Shown here piece after piece: positions 59,776-64,000 of a stretch of DNA of 64,000 nucleotides. Origin of the DNA: Paenibacillus elgii NBRC 100335. GTDB taxonomy: Bacteria > Bacillota > Bacilli > Paenibacillales > NBRC-103111. Location: assembly GCF_004000865.1 (NCBI RefSeq), contig NZ_BIMB01000013.1, positions 1-64,000 of the forward strand. The letters are read 5' to 3'. The stretch's first letter is position 1, and each line of letters opens with the position of its first letter. The notes beneath the pieces are model-generated. The model was not told the DNA's origin and searched no databases. It saw nothing but the letters and a program-made list of their open reading frames with translations. The position numbers and the translations under genes are program-made.

Positions 59776-62325
59776 TTACTGCTTTTGACTAATCATATTC
59801 ACAAACATGCGGATCGAGCCCGGAACCAAAGCCGGAATCTCGCGGTACCACACTAACGAGCTGTAAGTATATACCCCTTTGCCGTAATGCGCCGTGAGGA
59901 ATGTACCGGTAAACTCCTTCTCGCCCGGGTCCCCGTTCGAAATGAGCGCCGTATACTCCTTGCCCCATTCCGACGGATTGTAGGCGGAGCGGTCTTGAAT
60001 CCAGTTGTTCCAATCCTGGTCCGTAATCTTGTTCGGCGAATTGAACATCGGATGATCCGGAGCCAGCATCGTAACTTTGGAATTCTCGTCCGTTACGCGC
60101 CACTGGATGAGCGGGGAGCCGATTTTGATCGGGTACGGAGCAAGCTCCGGCGACCATTTGTCTTCCGGCTTATGATATTGGACGACGAGATTGCCGCCAT
60201 TTTGAACGTAGCTCAGCAAGCGCTGGTTGCTCGGAATCAGTTCCGGACGGAACGCGTAAGCGCGAATGCCCAGCACGATCGTGTCATATTGGGAAAGATC
60301 CCCGTATTGGATATCCTTCGCTTCCAGCTTCACGACATCGACGCCCACTTGACGCAAGTATTGATCTATGTTGTCGAAGCCGCTGGAGACGTAGCCTACC
60401 TTCAATTTGTCCGGAACCTTCAGGTCGAAGGCCTGGATTTTGAGCTCGGCCGGCTGCACCATGTACGTCTTGCCGATATGCGGATACTCGATGACCTGCG
60501 CGCCCTGCGTACTTTGCACATCGCCATTTTTCGCGACAGCCGTCACGGTGAATTTACCCGGAACGACGTTCGAAGCGGCCTTGACCGTGAACGCGACGGA
60601 CTTCGTTTCGCCTTTCGTCGCAAAGCTCAGCTCTTCGGCTGCCGGCTCCGCCGTCCAGCCTTCCGGCACGTTCAGCGACACCGTCGCTTTGGAAGCGCCC
60701 GGCGTATAGTTGCGCACGGTGACCTTCACCGGAATCGGCTCTTGCGATTTGAGCGTGTTCAAAATTGTTGCGCTCGGGCTGAGCGACATCGAATACGGAG
60801 GCAGCACGGCTACGGCGTTCTGCGGCGTAACCTTCAGCGTCGTTGCCGTATCGTACGCCTGATACTCAACCTTCGCGTTGAATACCGAAGGATCGTAAGG
60901 CTTGAACAGCGGTGCGTCCGCCGGAATCGTCACCTCGAAGGTGGCCGATGCCGTCTCGTTGTAGCCTAATTGCTCGAAGCTGGTCGCTCCGGCCGGCTTC
61001 GCCGTCCAACCGGCGGGCACGTTTAGGCTCAGGTTGATTTTGTTCAATTTCACGGAACCGCCGTTGAAGGCCGACACGGTGACCTTCGTCGTCTGACCGG
61101 CAACCAGCTCGCTTGTGGCCGGCTTGACCTTCGCCACGACGGACGCCGATTCCATGCTCGCTTTATTCAACTGCTCTTCTTTGACATGAAGCCGGTGGAG
61201 CAGATCCTCCTTGGTCGCCGCCTCCAGGCCGGATGCTTTGACGTCGGCCAGCGCCGTCTGGACGTCTGCTTTCATTTCATGGACTTCCTTCAACACCTTG
61301 GCAAAGCTCGGGTAAGCGGCAACGACTTCGTCCGCATCCTTTTGCAGATCGCGCAGATGCTTGACGATCTTGTTGTCTTTGCCCTTCGCGTCGATTTCTT
61401 TCGCCAAATCCTCGAAGGTGAAAGAAATCCCGTCGAAGAAGTCTTTTTCTTTGTCCGCCGATTTCACCGTGCTTTGATCCAGCTTGTAGTAATTGCTGAA
61501 CAGATCGCCTTGTACGGGACCTTCGTCATACACCTTCCCCATGCCCTGGCTCTTGTGCATGAAGCGGGATTCTTCCCCGAGCTGGAGATAAGACGCCCCA
61601 TAGATTTCGTTGTAATCCCCGATCGGCGCGTTCACGGTGTAGTCCTTGGAGCTGGCCGGCAGATACAGCTTCTTGATCTGCCAAGGCTGAAGCCCTTGTT
61701 TCAGATGTTCAGGGAAAATCTCCGGATTCGCGGCATCTTTGAACGCCCGAACGGTAAGGACATTGATCGTTCGGTGATGCCCGTGCGTGGAGGCTTCATT
61801 CAAAAACGAAGGAATGATTACATCCGGACGCAGCTCGCGAATTTTACGGATCAATCGTTCGTAAGCGACCGAGTCGCCCCATTTCTCCAGCGTTTCCTCT
61901 ACGCTCTTGGAAAAACCGAAATCGTAGATCGGATCGTCCAACTGCTCGCCCAGCATGCCCAACGTTACATTGGTAATTTTGGACGCCTCTTGCAGCTCGC
62001 GGGTCCGAATGATGCCGAGGGCTTGCCCCAGCTCGCTCCCGATTTCGTTCTGTCCCCCTTCTCCCCGGACAGCAATAACGCTGGAGGTGTTAACCCCTCT
62101 CCCCAAGGAAAGATACGCTAAGGTCGCGCTGTGTTCATCATCCGGGTGAGCCCCTGTGTTCATCGCGCTGGCAATCGTGGTCAGCGGTTTAATCGACTTC
62201 CACAAATCGACGACGCCCCGGTCCGCATACGCGGGCTGAGCTTGAGCGGGCAGCAGCATGCCGCCCGCCAGTATGGCGCTCATGACAATGGAACAAAACT
62301 TTGAGGTCGACTTACCCTTGATCAT
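59776..62325 (-). CDS. Secreted PIG-L deacetylase with NEW3-like and C-terminal domains
   Basis: An exported multidomain protein of 849 aa with signal peptide (about 1-34). The PIG-L catalytic domain (about 45-250) has the zinc motif AMNTGAHPDDEHSATLAYLS and STHGHHRTINVLTVRAF. A helical linker follows (about 290-385), then two NEW3-type beta-sandwich domains (about 390-500 and 510-620: LSLNVPAGWTAKPAGATSFE and VSLNVPEGWTAEPAAEELSF). The C-terminal domain (about 650-849) looks glutamine-amidotransferase-like (VSSGFDNIDQYLRQVGVDVV, YVQNGGNLVVQYHKPEDKW). It should deacylate glycans or glycoconjugates outside the cell before uptake by the neighbouring ABC transporter. Confidence 0.9.
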   Translation of the reverse strand: MIKGKSTSKFCSIVMSAILAGGMLLPAQAQPAYADRGVVDLWKSIKPLTTIASAMNTGAHPDDEHSATLAYLSLGRGVNTSSVIAVRGEGGQNEIGSELGQALGIIRTRELQEASKITNVTLGMLGEQLDDPIYDFGFSKSVEETLEKWGDSVAYERLIRKIRELRPDVIIPSFLNEASTHGHHRTINVLTVRAFKDAANPEIFPEHLKQGLQPWQIKKLYLPASSKDYTVNAPIGDYNEIYGASYLQLGEESRFMHKSQGMGKVYDEGPVQGDLFSNYYKLDQSTVKSADKEKDFFDGISFTFEDLAKEIDAKGKDNKIVKHLRDLQKDADEVVAAYPSFAKVLKEVHEMKADVQTALADVKASGLEAATKEDLLHRLHVKEEQLNKASMESASVVAKVKPATSELVAGQTTKVTVSAFNGGSVKLNKINLSLNVPAGWTAKPAGATSFEQLGYNETASATFEVTIPADAPLFKPYDPSVFNAKVEYQAYDTATTLKVTPQNAVAVLPPYSMSLSPSATILNTLKSQEPIPVKVTVRNYTPGASKATVSLNVPEGWTAEPAAEELSFATKGETKSVAFTVKAASNVVPGKFTVTAVAKNGDVQSTQGAQVIEYPHIGKTYMVQPAELKIQAFDLKVPDKLKVGYVSSGFDNIDQYLRQVGVDVVKLEAKDIQYGDLSQYDTIVLGIRAYAFRPELIPSNQRLLSYVQNGGNLVVQYHKPEDKWSPELAPYPIKIGSPLIQWRVTDENSKVTMLAPDHPMFNSPNKITDQDWNNWIQDRSAYNPSEWGKEYTALISNGDPGEKEFTGTFLTAHYGKGVYTYSSLVWYREIPALVPGSIRMFVNMISQKQ

Positions 62326-62463
62326 CTAACTCCTCCTCTGATGGTGGAATGTTCCTCAGCCGGAAATGGCCATTTTCCCGCTGTATATCATAACGTGGAT
62401 GATGAACTTTGAAGTCCGATGAATCATAGACGCTGCGTGAGCGGATCATTCTTCCGATCGCTC

Positions 62464-62519
62464 TTGTCCCCGGATTCTTTGATTATTTAACCCATGAAGT
62501 GGTGAGTATCCGGGGACAA
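62464..62519. promoter_or_regulatory. Long-spaced inverted repeat between ABC permease and PIG-L genes
   Basis: TTGTCCCCGGAT and ATCCGGGGACAA are perfect 12-bp inverted arms 32 bp apart, without a following T-run. It may be an RNA processing or regulatory hairpin between the transporter and enzyme genes. Confidence 0.55.
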
Positions 62520-62611
62520 AGGCGACCGCTTGCGCTTCTCCAGAACGATTCCGCTCCCTCCGCTTCTTATTCACCGGACTTTCAAGTGTTCCCCCACGAG
62601 ATGACCGTCAT

Positions 62612-64000
62612 TTACACGGCCGTGCTGTCGCCCGTCATTTTGCGCGAAACGAACAGCACGATGATGATCAACGTAATTTGCAGCACGCCGTATGCGCACG
62701 CCGTACCGAATTCAAACGAGTACATCCGCTGGAAAATCTCCACGGAAAGCGGCGTGCTTTTCGCGGTGAAGAGCAGAATGGAGGACACGAATTCCCCGAT
62801 GCCCTGCACGAATGCAAGCAATGTGCCCGCAAGTATCCCGCTCAGCGCCATCGGAAAGACGACCCGCCTGAAGCTGTACCACCAGGAGGCGCCCAGGTTG
62901 CGCGCCGCTTCCTCGACCGAAGCGTCCATCTGCACCAGCGTCGCCGACGTGGAGCGGAACACAAGCGGCAAATGGCGGACGAAATACGCCAAAGGCAAAA
63001 TCCAGAAGCTGCCGATCAGCACTTGATTGAAGCTGAATACGGTCGGCTCGCTGAAGGCGGCGATCAGGTTGACCGCGACGACCGTTCCCGGCAGCGCCCA
63101 CGGCAGCATGATCAGCACGTCCAGCAGCGTTTTGCCTTTAAATTTCAAGCGGACCATCGCATACGCCGCCGCCACGCCGAAGATGATATTGCCGATCGTC
63201 GCGACAAAGCTCATCTGGAAGCTGTTCGCAATCGGCCGCCACGTTTTGCTGTCCGTAAACAGCTTCACATAGTGCTTCGCCGTATATTCCGGAGGAAGAA
63301 TCTGCGTCGTCCATGTGCCGTCCGTCGAGAACGAGATCAAGACCAGCACGAGAATCGGCAGCAGCAGGATGATGACGCCGATAATTGACAGGATCATCGC
63401 GATATATTTGCCTGCGGCGCTCTTCACTTCCGTGCGGTGCACGCTGACGCCTTTGCTCATGTTCTGGTAATTGCGCAGCCCTTGGTACCAGCGCATCACG
63501 AGCAGGAAAAGGATCGACACGACGGACAGGATCGTGGACTGCGCCGCAGCCATATCCAGATTGCCGTTCGTCCGGGACAAATAAATCTGCATCGTCATCG
63601 TCCGCTCGATCCCGAAGATCAGCGGGGCCGTATAGGACGCCATCGCGATCATGAAGACGAGCAGCGAAGAAGCGACCAGCGCCGGCGTCAGCATCGGCAA
63701 AATGACGCGCCGCCATATATAGAGCCGTCCAGCGCCGAGACTCGCCGCCGCCTCTTCCAGCGACGGATCGAGACCGCGGATCGCCGAGGAGGCCGTCATA
63801 TAAAAGTAGGTGTACATCGTGAACGTATGCACCACGAGCACGCCCCAAATGCCCTTCAAGGAAAACGGCACCTGATCGAGATGAAGCAGCGCTTTGAGCG
63901 CCCTTGGAATAATGCCGCTTTCGCCGTACAAGAACGTAAACGACAGCACGCCGACAAGAGGCGGCAAAGCCATCGGCACAAGCACGAGGACGGCCAAAAT
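62612..64000 (-). CDS. ABC transporter permease, Fe(III)/spermidine-type with two permease domains (partial)
   Basis: At least 461 aa, open at the right end of the window, so the N-terminus is missing. Two binding-protein-dependent permease domains are present; their coupling loops are LEEAAASLGAGRLYIWRRVI and VEEAARNLGASWWYSFRRVV. The fused double permease resembles SfuB/FbpB and putative 2-aminoethylphosphonate or spermidine transporters. ATP-binding and solute-binding genes are presumably beyond 64000. Its position in front of the PIG-L, creatininase and lyase genes suggests it imports their substrate. Confidence 0.88.
   Translation of the reverse strand: MLAVLVLVPMALPPLVGVLSFTFLYGESGIIPRALKALLHLDQVPFSLKGIWGVLVVHTFTMYTYFYMTASSAIRGLDPSLEEAAASLGAGRLYIWRRVILPMLTPALVASSLLVFMIAMASYTAPLIFGIERTMTMQIYLSRTNGNLDMAAAQSTILSVVSILFLLVMRWYQGLRNYQNMSKGVSVHRTEVKSAAGKYIAMILSIIGVIILLLPILVLVLISFSTDGTWTTQILPPEYTAKHYVKLFTDSKTWRPIANSFQMSFVATIGNIIFGVAAAYAMVRLKFKGKTLLDVLIMLPWALPGTVVAVNLIAAFSEPTVFSFNQVLIGSFWILPLAYFVRHLPLVFRSTSATLVQMDASVEEAARNLGASWWYSFRRVVFPMALSGILAGTLLAFVQGIGEFVSSILLFTAKSTPLSVEIFQRMYSFEFGTACAYGVLQITLIIIVLFVSRKMTGDSTAV

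Noticed and set aside
1..64000. Insertion sequences, transposases, integrases, tRNA or rRNA genes
   Set aside because: None could be identified; the repeats found are CRISPR-related or local duplications, and no terminal inverted repeats with a transposase frame were seen.
1..64000. Cas or Cas-like effector genes, including among the hypothetical proteins
   Set aside because: No Cas1, Cas2, Cas3, Cas6, RAMP or Cas10 motifs were seen. The DUF4132 protein has no nuclease or helicase motif that I can recognise.

Overview
This window looks like a chromosomal segment of a spore-forming, Gram-positive bacterium of the Paenibacillaceae (Paenibacillus or a close relative). The evidence is a gerA-type germination operon, strong AGGAGG ribosome binding sites, many TTG/GTG starts, moderately GC-rich coding DNA and the protein families present. 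No rRNA, tRNA or transposase gene was seen, and no cas gene.

The left half (1-34.9 kb) is accessory in character. It holds six CRISPR loci built from one 30-bp repeat family: four with leaders (4.4-5.3, 13.4-13.7, 21.4-22.2 and 28.3-29.6 kb), one decayed copy at the left edge, and one two-repeat relic in the opposite orientation at 34.7 kb. The four leader-bearing arrays are read on the minus strand. Each leader carries the same module: a TTGGAA-N17-TATAAT promoter, then a stem-loop at the predicted start of the pre-crRNA, with a base pair that co-varies between copies. Between the arrays lie a TetR/oxidoreductase/hydrolase block, a peptide ABC transporter with a circularly permuted binding protein and enlarged permeases, an ECF41-like sigma factor with its carboxymuconolactone decarboxylase/azoreductase operon, a MarR/PPOX pair, a two-gene DUF4132 operon, a TetR/DUF3995 operon, a duplicated pair of small secreted proteins, and phage-gene remnants. 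Several genes here are broken by one base change or one-base shift (an HSL-type esterase, a DUF402 protein, an NRDE protein and the phage relics).

The right half (34.9-64 kb) is more orderly. An IclR-controlled purine/nucleoside catabolic set (amidohydrolase, nucleoside hydrolase, MFS transporter, IclR) shares a palindromic operator at three promoters. It is followed by an MFS/serine hydrolase pair with an Lrp regulator, two divergent secreted cell-wall amidase genes, a manganese-dependent pyrophosphatase, a gerB-A-C operon, an NAD-salvage set (NrtR-like Nudix regulator, PnuC, NadR, ADP-ribosylglycohydrolase), and a minus-strand catabolic run of an ABC permease (cut by the window end), a secreted PIG-L deacetylase, a creatininase-like hydrolase, an argininosuccinate-lyase homologue, a BadF-type sugar kinase and a second PIG-L deacetylase.

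The observations most worth following are the CRISPR leader module with its co-varying 5' hairpin, the circularly permuted peptide-binding lipoprotein with its unusual permeases, the direct duplications flanking CRISPR loci 1 and 2, and the DUF4132 operon enclosed between two arrays. All family assignments are from reading the sequence; no database search was run.
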